Origin: Flavobacteriales bacterium
GTDB taxonomy: Bacteria > Bacteroidota > Bacteroidia > UBA10329
Assembly (NCBI GenBank): GCA_021739625.1
Contig: JAIPBJ010000025.1
Coordinates: forward strand, 1-35,624
Length of the DNA stretch: 35,624 bases
Reading direction: 5' to 3'
Shown here: positions 1-8,341 of the stretch, piece after piece
Numbering within the stretch: position 1 is the stretch's first letter
How the letters are laid out: every line of letters begins with the position of its first letter
The notes under the pieces: generated by a model
The model's database searches: none
What the model was told of the DNA's origin: nothing
Seen by the model: the letters and a program-made list of their open reading frames with translations, nothing else
Position numbers and translations under genes: made by a program

Positions 1-88
1 CGGCCAGATGCCGATAAATGGCCGCCTTGACCACCGCCACATAGTGGTCATGGGTTCCCATATCGGTGGTAAGGGTGATCATGGGCAT
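1..88 (-). CDS. SAM hydroxide adenosyltransferase family protein, N-terminus (partial)
   Basis: Only the first 29 codons lie in the window; the gene runs off the left edge. The reading begins M-P-M-I-T-L-T-T-D-M-G and continues H-D-H-Y-V-A-V-V-K-A-A-I-Y. The ITLTTDxGxxDxYVAxxKxAI pattern is the N-terminus of the S-adenosyl-L-methionine hydroxide adenosyltransferase (DUF62, fluorinase/chlorinase-like) family, enzymes that split SAM into adenosine and methionine using hydroxide. The aspartate of TTD is a conserved active-site residue in the family. Two in-frame ATGs exist, at 88 and 82; the second gives the more usual MITLTTD start. The gene is divergent from phoH, an arrangement I recall from other Bacteroidota (recollection, not checked). 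Identity rests on a short stretch, so it is probable rather than certain. Confidence 0.72.
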   Translation of the reverse strand, partial: MPMITLTTDMGTHDHYVAVVKAAIYRHLA

Positions 89-232
89 GAGGGGCAATCA
101 TCAATTTTCATTGGACAATAATCAATTGATCCGGTCGACCATTGACCGTGAACTGATCCCTTTCTTTGCAGTGGCTTCAAAGCTAAGGATATTGCCCCTG
201 CGACCGGGGCGGAAATCAGATCGACACACGCA

Positions 233-1177
233 TTGACAAGAGAAAAGACCATCAGTCTGGGAAGTGTTTCGCCCCTCGATCTTTTCGGGGTCAACGACCG
301 CAACATGAAGGCCATTGCCAAGCATTTCCCAAAACTGCGCATCGTGGCGCGGGGCGAGGAAGTGAAGGTGATAGGTGACGATGTGTCGGTCTTGGAATTC
401 AGCGCCAGGTTCAAGGAGATGCTGGAGCACGTGGAGGAGTATGGCAGCTTGGCACAGACCGAGGTGGACCGGATCCTGAGCGATGGAGCGATCGTTCCCG
501 TTGGCACAGGCAAGGACGATGTCCTGGTGTTCGGCCCCGGTGGGCTGCTCATCAAGGCCAAGACCGCCAATCAACGGAAGATCGTGACTGCGGTGAACAC
601 CAACGACATGGTGTTCATCATAGGGCCTGCCGGAAGCGGGAAGACCTACACGGCCGTTGCCCTCGCGGTCCGGGCATGGAAACGCAAGGAGGTGAAACGC
701 ATCATCCTCACCCGTCCCGCAGTGGAGGCCGGTGAGAGCATCGGTTTCCTTCCGGGCGACATGAAAGAAAAGCTCGACCCCTATCTGCAACCGCTCTATG
801 ACGCATTGATGGACATGATCCCGCCCATCAAACTGAAAGAAATGCTGGAGACCGGTGTCATTCAGATCGCTCCGCTGGGTTTCATGCGTGGAAGGACGCT
901 CGACCATGCCTTTGTGATCCTGGACGAGGCACAGAATTCCACCGACCCGCAGATGCGCATGTTCCTCACCAGAATGGGCAACTCGGCCAAGTTCATCATC
1001 ACTGGCGATGTGACCCAGGTGGATCTGCCCAAACGCACCGCCAGCGGCCTGCGCAAAGCGTGGGATGCGTTGCAGCACGTCAAAGGCATCGCGTTCATTG
1101 AGCTGGACGGCAAGGACATCATCCGGCATCCACTTGTGAAGCGGATCGTAGAGGTCTATGGGAAGGATGAAGTTTGA
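233..1177 (+). CDS. phoH: PhoH family protein (PhoH-like ATPase)
   Basis: Cytoplasmic P-loop ATPase of the PhoH/PhoL family, 314 residues, close to the usual length of about 320. An N-terminal region (residues 1-110) resembles the KH-like part of PhoL proteins, including the stretch HFPKLRIVARGEEVKVIG. The ATPase domain carries Walker A GPAGSGKT at residues 131-138, the family signature LTRPAVEAGESIGFLPGD just after it, and Walker B FVILDEAQN near 227-235. The family is linked to RNA metabolism and phosphate stress, but the exact role is unsettled. The frame opens after a TGA at 149-151 and has no ATG before the conserved N-terminus, so the start is taken as TTG at 233. A weak -7-like element TTTCTTTG lies at 161-168, with TTG at 142-144. 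purC follows 82 bp downstream on the same strand. Confidence 0.93.
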   Translation: MTREKTISLGSVSPLDLFGVNDRNMKAIAKHFPKLRIVARGEEVKVIGDDVSVLEFSARFKEMLEHVEEYGSLAQTEVDRILSDGAIVPVGTGKDDVLVFGPGGLLIKAKTANQRKIVTAVNTNDMVFIIGPAGSGKTYTAVALAVRAWKRKEVKRIILTRPAVEAGESIGFLPGDMKEKLDPYLQPLYDALMDMIPPIKLKEMLETGVIQIAPLGFMRGRTLDHAFVILDEAQNSTDPQMRMFLTRMGNSAKFIITGDVTQVDLPKRTASGLRKAWDALQHVKGIAFIELDGKDIIRHPLVKRIVEVYGKDEV

Positions 1178-1259
1178 AAGATAAAATCAGAAATTCGCAG
1201 CATCCATGTTCCGTGACTCCGGCATCTATCATATCTGATTGAACCTCGAACCTTAAACC

Positions 1260-2219
1260 TTGAACAAATTGAAAACCCTGATTCGCTCCGACTTCAATTT
1301 CCCCGGCCAGACCACTGTCTATAAAGGCAAGGTTCGCGATGTGTATTCCATTGGCGATGACCTGATGGTGATGGTGGCGAGCGACCGCATCTCGGCCTTC
1401 GACCACATTCTTCCCAAGGGCATTCCCTTCAAGGGCGAGGTGCTCACTGGCATTGCCTCACATTTTCTGCGGGCCACGGCCGACATCGTCCCCAACTGGT
1501 TGCTCGCCACGCCCGACCCTGTGGTGTCTGTGGGACTGCGCTGCAATCCATATCCTGTGGAAATGGTGATACGCGGTTATCTCGCGGGCCACGCTTGGCG
1601 CGAATACAAGGCAGGCAAGCGTATCCTCTGTGGCGTTGCGATGCCCGATGGGATGAAGGAGAACGACCGTTTTCCGCAGCCCATCATCACCCCGGCCACC
1701 AAGGCCACAGAGGGGCACGACATGGATATTTCGAGGGAGAACATCATTGCGCAGGGCATCGTGGACGAAGCGGAATATGTGCAGATGGAGAATTACACCC
1801 GCAAGCTCTTCCAACGTGGCACAGAGATGGCCGCTGAGAAGGGACTGATCCTGGTGGATACGAAATATGAGTTCGGCAACCGCGATGGCAAGGTCATCCT
1901 CATCGATGAGATCCACACACCCGACAGTTCGCGCTACTTCATTGCCGAAGGATATGCCGAAAGACAGACCAAAGGCGAGGTGCAGCGGCAGCTGTCCAAA
2001 GAGTTTGTGCGCGAATGGCTGATGGACAATGGGTTTCAGGGCAAGGATGGCCAGCAGATGCCCGTGATGCCCGATGCGTTCGTGGAAACAGTTTCGGCCC
2101 GCTACATAGAGCTGTACGAGAAAGTGACCGGACTGAAGTTCGTTGGCACTGTGTCCTCGGACATTGAAGACCGGATCATCGCCAATGTGGAGCGTTTCCT
2201 TTCTGCCCAGAAGGGTTGA
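1260..2219 (+). CDS. purC: Phosphoribosylaminoimidazole-succinocarboxamide synthase (SAICAR synthetase)
   Basis: Catalyses the ATP-dependent joining of CAIR and aspartate to give SAICAR in de novo purine synthesis. The 319-residue protein has the family landmarks in order: YKGKVRDVY and ASDRISAFD near the N-terminus, the [18 protein letters not shown] segment, the substrate-binding [11 protein letters not shown], and LVDTKYEFG followed by [14 protein letters not shown]. Length fits the longer bacterial/eukaryal-like form rather than the 240-residue E. coli type. The start is TTG at 1260, giving M-N-K-L-K-T before the conserved SDFNFPG. There is no upstream ATG in frame that would fit better. 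The gene sits 82 bp after phoH. Its stop lies only 9 bp from the convergent stop of the next gene, leaving no room for a dedicated terminator. Confidence 0.96.
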   Translation: MNKLKTLIRSDFNFPGQTTVYKGKVRDVYSIGDDLMVMVASDRISAFDHILPKGIPFKGEVLTGIASHFLRATADIVPNWLLATPDPVVSVGLRCNPYPVEMVIRGYLAGHAWREYKAGKRILCGVAMPDGMKENDRFPQPIITPATKATEGHDMDISRENIIAQGIVDEAEYVQMENYTRKLFQRGTEMAAEKGLILVDTKYEFGNRDGKVILIDEIHTPDSSRYFIAEGYAERQTKGEVQRQLSKEFVREWLMDNGFQGKDGQQMPVMPDAFVETVSARYIELYEKVTGLKFVGTVSSDIEDRIIANVERFLSAQKG

Positions 2220-2228
2220 CCCGACCTG

Positions 2229-3008
2229 TCATTTAAGGGCAGCGTAGATGCGCAGTGCCACTTCATCATCTGTCCTGTCAAGGTATTGGACGCCTGTGCT
2301 GCGGCCTCTGGCGCAGTGACGCAGCCACACCATGCGGTCGGTGCGCTGGGTGATCTCCAACGAGAAAGGCCCTTCGGTGTATTCCTCAATGAACAGGAAG
2401 CGCGCATTGGGATCAATGGAGTTGATGGCATCCATCATGTCGGTGAAATCATCCGCCACCTGATCATCAGGCCGTTTGAAATCATAGACGAAGCCGTCTG
2501 CCCAAACAGGCCGCTTGGCAGCCTCGTTGAGCACCGTGGTGACGAATATAACGGGCGCACGGTCGTCCAACACCTGAAGAAAACGCTGCACGCAGCGGAC
2601 AAAGTAGCCATGATCGGCATCGGAGGACTTAGGGTTGCGGTGGCTGAAGCTGTTGGCGTGATAGACTGTGTGACTTGCCATCATGCCGCGCGAGACCATG
2701 AGGTCGCGCTGAAGAAAGGTCTGGAACCGGTCATGCAGACAATGGACGATGATGGCTGGCGAGGTGGTGACCCAGTCGAAGGGATAGGACACCTGCTTCA
2801 ACCCCACGGCTTTGAGATACCATGCTGTGCCGCAATTCTGCCCGAGTGAAATGACGGCATGAGGATGCTGCCCGCGCCAATCGGCCAACTGCCGGGCAAT
2901 TTCCTCTGCCGTGTCCAACTGCAACTGCCGGTCATCGGGAGTGGCGACCACAGCGGGGGCACGGAACCGTGCCCAGCGGTGCATCAACGAATTGAGGAAA
3001 CTGTTCAC
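2229..3008 (-). CDS. DUF1796 family putative papain-like cysteine peptidase
   Basis: 259 residues with no signal peptide. The segment SLGQNCGTAWYLKAVGL at residues 54-70, followed by YPFDWV at 75-80, matches the hallmark of the DUF1796 putative papain-like cysteine peptidase family (SLGxxC...FDW). Cys59 would be the candidate nucleophile. A His-rich stretch ASHTVYHANSFSHRN (around 110-125) may supply further catalytic or structural residues. The remainder is an alpha/beta arrangement ending in a strand FLFIEEY. Family members are poorly characterised and some occur near glycan genes; no substrate can be named here. The start codon is GTG at 3008; an in-frame ATG eight codons later is an alternative. 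The gene is convergent with purC and divergent from the TonB receptor. Confidence 0.75.
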   Translation of the reverse strand: MNSFLNSLMHRWARFRAPAVVATPDDRQLQLDTAEEIARQLADWRGQHPHAVISLGQNCGTAWYLKAVGLKQVSYPFDWVTTSPAIIVHCLHDRFQTFLQRDLMVSRGMMASHTVYHANSFSHRNPKSSDADHGYFVRCVQRFLQVLDDRAPVIFVTTVLNEAAKRPVWADGFVYDFKRPDDQVADDFTDMMDAINSIDPNARFLFIEEYTEGPFSLEITQRTDRMVWLRHCARGRSTGVQYLDRTDDEVALRIYAALK

Positions 3009-3111
3009 TACTTTATGGTCTCTGTGAGGTCAGCCTGAGCACCGATGGCGCATTCCCGATGCAAAGGCCTGCAATTTTAACTGAAAACCTTCACAGGAAG
3101 CATGTACAACA

Positions 3112-3141
3112 TTTATTGCCCCGTTGGAGCCTGTACATTTG
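3112..3141 (+). promoter_or_regulatory. Bacteroidota-type promoter of the TonB receptor gene
   Basis: TACATTTG at 3134-3141 is an exact match to the Bacteroidota -7 consensus TAnnTTTG. A TTT at 3112-3114 sits at the expected 19-nt spacing for the -33 element (consensus TTG). It predicts a start of transcription near 3148 and a leader of about 45 nt. This placement supports ATG 3193 as the translation start over the upstream in-frame ATG at 3124, which would lie before the transcript begins. Confidence 0.6.
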
Positions 3142-3192
3142 CGTCCCTTGAACAATGTGCCGCTGACCAGTGTTCCTGCCTGTGCCAAGACC

Positions 3193-5577
3193 ATGAGAAC
3201 CCCCTCTGCCCTATTGCGCATCCTGCTGCTGCTTATGACCATCGGATGGCATCAGTATGCATCTGCCCAACAGAAATTCACCCTGAGCGGAACGGTGAAG
3301 GATGCCACCAGCGGTGAGCTGATGATCTCGACCAACGTTTTCGTGGAACCGAGCATGAAGGGCACCACCACCAACCTTTACGGCTTTTTCTCGCTCACGG
3401 TGCCGGAGGGCAAGCACACGCTGAAAGTGACCTTTCTGGGCTACGAGACGCTGGTCCAGGAGATAGACCTGAAGGCCAATGTTCAACTGAACCTTGAGCT
3501 GAAACCGGCAGGCTTCACCAAAGAGGAAGTGGTGATCACAGGCGAGAAGAAGGACGAGAACACCCGCAGCACCAAGATGAGCACTGTGGAGATCCCTATC
3601 GCGCAGATCAAGGAACTGCCCGCACTGATGGGCGAGGTGGACATATTGAAGACCCTGCAGCTGATGCCGGGCGTGCAATCGGCCAGCGAAGGTAATACCG
3701 GCCTCTATGTGCGCGGTGGCGGACCCGACCAGAACCTTGTGCTGCTGGATGAGGCGGTGGTCTATAATGTGTCGCACCTCTTCGGATTCCTCAGCGTGTT
3801 CAATGGTGATGCGATCAAGAACATGGAACTGACCAAGGGCGGAATGCCGGCACAGTATGGCGGTCGGTTGGCCTCGGTGCTCGACATCAGCATGAAGGAC
3901 GGCAACATGAAGAAATATGAGGTGGAGGGCGGCATAGGGGTCATCAGCTCAAGGCTCACCATCCAAGGCCCCATTGCCAAGGACAGGGCCTCGTTCATAG
4001 CATCAGGAAGGGTGGCATACGCGGGACTGCTGGGAAGCCTGTTCGTTGACCCGGAGTCGAACTTTGCGGGCACGTCCTATTTCTTTTATGACCTGAATGC
4101 CAAGGTCAATTACATCATCAACGACAAGAACCGCATCTATCTGAGCGGATACTTTGGCCGCGATGTGTTCAATTTCGCCAACAACAACGGGGGGTTTGAG
4201 GCCGGGCTGGCCTGGGGCAATGCCACCACCTCCTTGCGCTGGAACCGCATCTTCACCCCAAAGCTGTTCATGAACACCGGATTCATATTCAGCGATTATG
4301 ACTTCACCTTCAGCGCGGGCCAGCAAGAGTTCGATTTCAGTCTGTTCTCCGGCATCCGCGACTTCAACCTGAAGACCGATCTGAACTGGATTCCCGATGT
4401 GCGCCACAATGTGAAGTTCGGGGCCAATTACATCTATCACATCTTCACCCCGAGCAATGTGGCGGCCCGCTCGGGCGATGTGCAGTTCGATCTGGGGCCC
4501 GAGGTGCGTTTCCATGCGCATGAGGCGGCCCTTTACATTCAGGACAACTGGGACATATCGGACCGTGTGAGCATCAATGCCGGGCTGCGCGGGTCGCTGT
4601 TCTCGCACGTTGGGCCTTTCAACCGTTACATCAAGGACCAGACAGGGCAGACCATCATCGACACCATCCCCTACTCCACCGGGCAGAACGTGAAGACCTA
4701 CATCTATCCCGAGCCGCGCATATCGGGCCGTGTCATGCTGGGCCGCCACAACTCATTGAAGGCCAGCTACACGATGAATTTCCAATACATCCACCTTGCC
4801 AGCCTTGCCTCGGTGTCGCTGCCGACCGACCTCTGGGTGCCGAGCACCGATGTGGTGAAACCGCAGGAGGGGCATCAATGGGCGGCAGGCTATTTCCACA
4901 ATTTCTTCGACAATCAGTTGGAGACCAGCATCGAGGGCTACTACAAGCTGATGTACAACCTTGTGGAATACAAGGACGGTGCGCAGCCGGGCGACAACAT
5001 CCTCGACAATCCCGACAACAATTTCACCTTCGGCAATGGCGATTCGTATGGACTGGAGGTGTTCATCAAGAAGAATGGGAAACGCCTCACGGGATGGATC
5101 GGCTACACGCTTTCGTGGACCAACCGCGTGTTCCCTGCGCTGAACAACGGACAGCCTTTCCCTGCGCGGTATGACAGGAGGCACGACCTCTCGTTCGTTG
5201 GGTCGTATCGCATCACCGACCGCTGGGCCATCTCGGCCATCTTCGTCTATGGCACAGGCGCGGCCCTCACCGTGCCCGTTTCGCGCTATTTCATTGACGG
5301 GCAGATCATCAGCGAGTTCGGTGACCGCAACGGTTTCCGCATGCCCGACTATCACCGCCTCGACCTCGGGGCCACGCTGCACCCCAACCCTAAGAAGAAC
5401 CGCAGGTTCAAGAGCACGTGGAACTTTAGCATCTACAACGTCTATAGCCGCCAGAATCCGTTCTTCATCTACTTCGCCACCGAGGCCAACGAGGAGGATC
5501 AGTCTGTGAAGATCGAAGCGCGGCAGGTGAGCATCTTCCCCATCCTGCCGAGCGTGACCTGGAACTTCAAGTTCTGA
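3193..5577 (+). CDS. TonB-dependent outer-membrane receptor with carboxypeptidase-regulatory-like N-domain
   Basis: 794 residues, starting at ATG 3193. This start gives a clean signal peptide with a leucine-rich core (LLRILLLLM) and cleavage near YASAQ. A carboxypeptidase-D regulatory-like beta-sandwich follows (about residues 27-115: LSGTVKDATSGE ... VTFLGYETL). Next is the TonB plug domain (about 125-245), with LKTLQLMPGV, GGGPDQNLVLLDE and GGMPAQYGGRLASVLDI, and then a 22-strand-type barrel ending in the aromatic terminus WNFKF. Such proteins import ligands across the outer membrane using ExbBD/TonB energy. No SusD partner lies beside it, so it is not a classical Sus pair and the ligand is unknown. 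Plug and N-domain are diagnostic for the family; the substrate cannot be inferred. An ATG at 3124 would add 23 residues that spoil the signal peptide. Confidence 0.93.
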   Translation: MRTPSALLRILLLLMTIGWHQYASAQQKFTLSGTVKDATSGELMISTNVFVEPSMKGTTTNLYGFFSLTVPEGKHTLKVTFLGYETLVQEIDLKANVQLNLELKPAGFTKEEVVITGEKKDENTRSTKMSTVEIPIAQIKELPALMGEVDILKTLQLMPGVQSASEGNTGLYVRGGGPDQNLVLLDEAVVYNVSHLFGFLSVFNGDAIKNMELTKGGMPAQYGGRLASVLDISMKDGNMKKYEVEGGIGVISSRLTIQGPIAKDRASFIASGRVAYAGLLGSLFVDPESNFAGTSYFFYDLNAKVNYIINDKNRIYLSGYFGRDVFNFANNNGGFEAGLAWGNATTSLRWNRIFTPKLFMNTGFIFSDYDFTFSAGQQEFDFSLFSGIRDFNLKTDLNWIPDVRHNVKFGANYIYHIFTPSNVAARSGDVQFDLGPEVRFHAHEAALYIQDNWDISDRVSINAGLRGSLFSHVGPFNRYIKDQTGQTIIDTIPYSTGQNVKTYIYPEPRISGRVMLGRHNSLKASYTMNFQYIHLASLASVSLPTDLWVPSTDVVKPQEGHQWAAGYFHNFFDNQLETSIEGYYKLMYNLVEYKDGAQPGDNILDNPDNNFTFGNGDSYGLEVFIKKNGKRLTGWIGYTLSWTNRVFPALNNGQPFPARYDRRHDLSFVGSYRITDRWAISAIFVYGTGAALTVPVSRYFIDGQIISEFGDRNGFRMPDYHRLDLGATLHPNPKKNRRFKSTWNFSIYNVYSRQNPFFIYFATEANEEDQSVKIEARQVSIFPILPSVTWNFKF

Positions 5578-5685
5578 GGATCCGGGGCGGTTGTCCTGCT
5601 TCTTTTGCAGGCAGGTATCAGGTCGGTCTCACTGCAATCTGTCGCACTTTTCCGAATACCCTTGCACCACCCACGGAACGATTCC

Positions 5686-5823
5686 GAGTCAACGCGGTAA
5701 GACTCTGCGTCAACGCAGAACAGATGCGTGTCAATGCAGAATGGTTCTCTGCGTCAACGCCCCGTTTCCCGGCACTGACGCGGCAAGGTGCCGGGGCAAC
5801 CGACCGAGGCTGCGCATTGACGC
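5686..5823 (+). repeat. Degenerate 21-bp tandem repeat array A (GCGTCAACGC core)
   Basis: Copies related to GCGTCAACGC begin at about 5686, 5707, 5728, 5751, 5772, 5793 (weak) and 5814. The spacing is 21 bp except for one 23-bp and one 19/21-bp adjustment. The core is nearly palindromic (GCGT-CA-ACGC). The array lies in the 703-bp convergent gap after the TonB receptor. The stretch 5578-5685 holds only a weak hairpin (CCTGC at 5595-5599, GCAGG at 5607-5611). I see no gene here. Confidence 0.75.
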
Positions 5824-5847
5824 AAAAGGTGAGAGAATTCTCTGTTT

Positions 5848-6089
5848 CCTAAGAGGAAATCTCAGAATCCTAAGAGGAAATCTCAGAATCCTAAGAGAAA
5901 GTCTCAGAATCCTAAGTGAAAGTTTCATTTTCCTGAGAGAAATATCCATAATTCTGAGAGAAAATTCCGTTTTCCTGAGAGAAATATCCATTTTCCTGAG
6001 AGAAATATCCATTTTCCTGAGAGAAAATTCCGTTTTCCTGAGAGAAATATCCATTTTCCTGAGAGAAATATTCAATTTCGTGAGAAGAA
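5848..6089 (+). repeat. 21-bp tandem repeat array B (CCTGAGAGAAA core), 12 units
   Basis: Units start at 5848, 5869, 5890, 5911, 5932, 5953, 5974, 5995, 6016, 6037, 6058 and 6079. That is twelve copies at an exact 21-bp period with no indel. The first copies read CCTAAGAGGAAATCTCAGAAT; later ones read CCTGAGAGAAATATCCATTTT or CCTGAGAGAAAATTCCGTTTT. The earliest copy contains the palindrome TTTCCT-AAG-AGGAAA. Because the period is a multiple of three and lacks stops, several frames on both strands stay open through it, but none has a credible start or signal. From 6090 to 6280 I see nothing recognisable. Confidence 0.92.
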
Positions 6090-6280
6090 TTCTGAGAAAA
6101 CGTGGTAGAAATAAGGGAATCTGGAGGAGATGGAAATAGGACACAGGCCCTGTGATATGATACGTTGGCGCAGAATGGGGCCGTGTTTGCAGACCGAGGT
6201 TGCGGGGACCGGACGATCAACAGTGTCAGATTGTTGGACACTCCCCCATATCTGTCTCCAGGCAGAGCGCCAGATCCTCC

Positions 6281-6889
6281 TCACCCGATCCTGCGCATCA
6301 CCAGCCCGTTGAGGCGGTCGCAGAGGTCCATTGGCGAATGGGTGCGCCAGTCGGTCTGTTGGAACGCACCTCCGAAGTTGATGTACCAGTCGAGCTGTGC
6401 ATCCTGCATCTCGTCCATCACATGTTGGCGGAAATTGAGGCCGATGATCCAGCCATCTTCAATATCCTCGAACCATTCTGCATAGTATTCCTCGTCAGAG
6501 GCGTGGAAATTGAGCACGTTCTCACCGATGAGCACAAATCGCGTGATGCCCTCATGTATCAGATGGTCGATGATGTCGCGCTTGAGCAACATGATGTCGT
6601 TATACAGCAGGTCGTTCCATTCCCCTATCAGCTCTATGATGGCATAGTGACCATCGTAGTCGGCATAGAGCAGTTTCATGTAGAGCGTTGCCGAGCCGAA
6701 GTTGTCCCACTGCGGGTGCAGCACGTGGTCGTACAGTGCATCTGTGAACTCGAATTCGCTGTATTCGCGGCCATGAAAGGGCGAGCGGTCATCGTCCTCG
6801 GCAGTGTAGAAACTGCGCCAGTTGTAGTGCGGTTCGAGGGTGTGCAAGAGGCGGAATATCGTGTTGGGACGCGCAAAGTTCGCAATCAA
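6281..6889 (-). CDS. Acidic protein of unknown function
   Basis: Unrecognised 202-residue protein, rich in Asp, Glu, Trp and Tyr, with no signal peptide or clear membrane segment. Visible landmarks are an N-terminal FARPNTIFRLLHTLEP, a central strand-rich part (YADYDGHYAIIELIGEWNDLLYN), a helix with LLKRDIIDHLI, then RFVLIGENVLNFHASDEEYY and a Trp-rich end (LDWYINFGGAFQQTDWR). The start is inferred as TTG at 6889, because TTG overlaps the stop of the upstream gene as TTGA, an arrangement that implies translational coupling. The longer open frame back to 7051 only mirrors that upstream gene. Its partner is the steroid-reductase-like membrane enzyme, so a role connected to that enzyme is possible but purely inferred. 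Confidence 0.75.
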   Translation of the reverse strand: MIANFARPNTIFRLLHTLEPHYNWRSFYTAEDDDRSPFHGREYSEFEFTDALYDHVLHPQWDNFGSATLYMKLLYADYDGHYAIIELIGEWNDLLYNDIMLLKRDIIDHLIHEGITRFVLIGENVLNFHASDEEYYAEWFEDIEDGWIIGLNFRQHVMDEMQDAQLDWYINFGGAFQQTDWRTHSPMDLCDRLNGLVMRRIG

Positions 6890-7665
6890 TAGACGAACGG
6901 AAAGATGCGCTTGCGGTGCCTGGGATAATCTGCAAAACGCTCCAGATAGAAACGGTGATGCTCCTTGGCACGTGGCACAAGGTTGGCGAAGGTCCAGATG
7001 GCGAACGATGCTGCGGGCAGGTTCCATGCAAGGATGGCAAATCCCGTCCATTCCACGGTCTCGCCAAAGAGATTGGGCGCACTGATGATGTTGAAGAGAC
7101 CGCCACGGGGAATGACATAGCCTGTCTCGCCCGGCTTCCTGAGGTTCATCAACCGCTCATCGGCCCAGATGTTGATGCCCATGCCGATGAGGAACAGCGG
7201 AAGTCCCAACATGAACTGCCAGCTTGAAAACCAATCGCCCGAGTAATCCGACAGTTCGGCAAGGAAATACCCGTTCAGTCCAGCGTTCATCAGATTGAAG
7301 AATATGGCCGAACCCACGATGGTCACGGGCATCAGCTTCTCGCCACTCTTTATTCTGAAAGGAAAGATGAACACGCGGTTGAAGTAGTGCAGCAGCCAAA
7401 GCCCACCGATGCACCATGTGACCGGATTCACTTTGCTGCCCCAAAGCAGGGCTGCGAGGATGAGGACGAAAGAGGGCAGCTCCATCCACATCCAGCCCCA
7501 CTTGTTGCGCACCATCGGCCCCCAGCCGCTGCGGGCATGCCTCCCAAAAGGCGCAGTGACGAATTGCAGCACAACGAAGGTGACCACCGCCATCGCCATC
7601 CAGGCAAGGACGATCGGGGTGAAGTATGTTTTGAGAAAAGAACCCGGATCAGAAGGACTCACCAT
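6886..7665 (-). CDS. Steroid 5-alpha-reductase-like integral membrane enzyme (DUF1295/steroid_dh family)
   Basis: 259 residues with about six hydrophobic segments (roughly 15-38, 62-76, 83-101, 114-128, 150-166, 205-230). The C-terminal half has the signature of 3-oxo-5-alpha-steroid 4-dehydrogenase/isoprenylcysteine-methyltransferase-like proteins: HYFNR at 93-97, GYVIPRGGLF and SAPNLFGETVEWTGFA near 182-210, and the closing HHRFYLERFADYPRHRK followed by FPF. In eukaryotes the family reduces delta-4 steroids or polyprenols using NADPH; bacterial substrates are largely unknown. The start ATG at 7665 follows 15 bp after the toxin stop, so the four minus-strand genes from 8282 to 6281 could share a transcript. 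The stop overlaps the TTG of the following gene. Family assignment is firm, substrate unknown. Confidence 0.9.
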   Translation of the reverse strand: MVSPSDPGSFLKTYFTPIVLAWMAMAVVTFVVLQFVTAPFGRHARSGWGPMVRNKWGWMWMELPSFVLILAALLWGSKVNPVTWCIGGLWLLHYFNRVFIFPFRIKSGEKLMPVTIVGSAIFFNLMNAGLNGYFLAELSDYSGDWFSSWQFMLGLPLFLIGMGINIWADERLMNLRKPGETGYVIPRGGLFNIISAPNLFGETVEWTGFAILAWNLPAASFAIWTFANLVPRAKEHHRFYLERFADYPRHRKRIFPFVY

Positions 7666-7680
7666 GAATGATCGTCAACC

Positions 7681-8052
7681 TCATTTGCCAAGTCTCAATC
7701 CTTTGATGAATTGAAAGTCCTTGGTGTTGAAAGTGAGCAGGGTGGCGTTGTTCTCCATACAAGTGGCTGCTATCAAAGCATCAGGAAGGAACAGAGAGCG
7801 TGACGGGGTGCTGTAGGTCTGAATAAGGGAAAGTGCACGTTCACCGATAGCCTTGCTTAGCGGAAGTACGCTGTGGGTGCGGGTCACCATGTCCACCGCT
7901 TCACGCTTGCTGCGGTTTGTTGCTCCCACAGACAATTCCATGTGCGAAACCACAGAGATACAGATCTCCCCGCCTTGCTTCCTGATAAGGGCTGATGCCA
8001 TTTCATTTCCTCTGATGATGGCAATCAGAATGTTCGTATCGACCACTACCAT
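7681..8052 (-). CDS. PIN-domain ribonuclease toxin (VapC-like)
   Basis: 123-residue single-domain PIN protein. The four acidic positions expected for the metal site are visible: Asp5 in VVVDTNILI, Glu39 in SHMEL, Asp91 in LPDALIAAT, and Asp112 in the closing FNTKDF. VapC toxins cleave tRNA or rRNA and are neutralised by a cognate antitoxin. The gene overlaps the upstream small gene by 7 nt (ATG at 8052, upstream TAG at 8048-8046), the standard antitoxin-first layout. Length is typical (about 120-140). Target RNA cannot be told from sequence. Confidence 0.93.
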   Translation of the reverse strand: MVVVDTNILIAIIRGNEMASALIRKQGGEICISVVSHMELSVGATNRSKREAVDMVTRTHSVLPLSKAIGERALSLIQTYSTPSRSLFLPDALIAATCMENNATLLTFNTKDFQFIKGLRLGK

Positions 8053-8282
8053 CCCACGACCCGCTTGGAAATTCCTCCATGTCGCAATTCATCGGCCTCC
8101 ACATCCCATTCCGGGCACAGGCCGAAATAGGGAAGGTCTTTGTTCCCTTTCGGGTCATCTATTCTATTGTGATGTTCTGACTTCACACGTGTGGTCTTCT
8201 TCACCGTGATGAAATCAAGCTGACGGAGAAAAGCGAGGAATTGCTTCGCCTTACTCTCTTCCACACTTAACTGAATATCCAT
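8046..8282 (-). CDS. Putative antitoxin of the PIN toxin
   Basis: 78-residue small protein immediately upstream of, and overlapping, the PIN toxin. This position and size identify it as the antitoxin. The first 40 residues (QLSVEESKAKQFLAFLRQLD) form a helical, charged segment. The C-terminal part (LPYFGLCPEWDVEADELR) resembles the extended toxin-wrapping tails of VapB-like antitoxins. I do not see a clear AbrB or ribbon-helix-helix DNA-binding motif, so autoregulation is unproven. Start ATG at 8282 follows a consensus promoter. Confidence 0.75.
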   Translation of the reverse strand: MDIQLSVEESKAKQFLAFLRQLDFITVKKTTRVKSEHHNRIDDPKGNKDLPYFGLCPEWDVEADELRHGGISKRVVGW

Positions 8283-8309
8283 GACGCTGGTCTTTGATTG
8301 AACGCATCA

Positions 8310-8317
8310 CAAAAGTA
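8310..8317 (-). promoter_or_regulatory. Promoter -7 element of the toxin-antitoxin operon
   Basis: Reading the minus strand, TACTTTTG (8317-8310) matches TAnnTTTG exactly. TGG rather than TTG stands at the 19-nt-spaced -33 position. It predicts transcription from about 8303 and a leader of about 20 nt. The -33 region abuts the T-tract of the neighbouring terminator. Confidence 0.55.
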
Positions 8318-8341
8318 TCCAGTCCGGCAGAATCGTCCATA

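Noticed and set aside
122-1129. 335-codon minus-strand frame opposite phoH
   Set aside because: It mirrors phoH codon bias; phoH on the other strand has full-length family motifs.
5591-6241. Open frames on both strands through array B encoding heptad repeats (FLREISI or SQENGYF)
   Set aside because: Same cause: a stop-free 21-bp period. Differences among units are not concentrated at silent positions, and no start context or export signal is seen.
6281-7051. 256-residue version of the acidic unknown protein
   Set aside because: The first 54 residues are a shifted-frame reading of the steroid-reductase-like gene; the TTGA overlap gives a better start at 6889.
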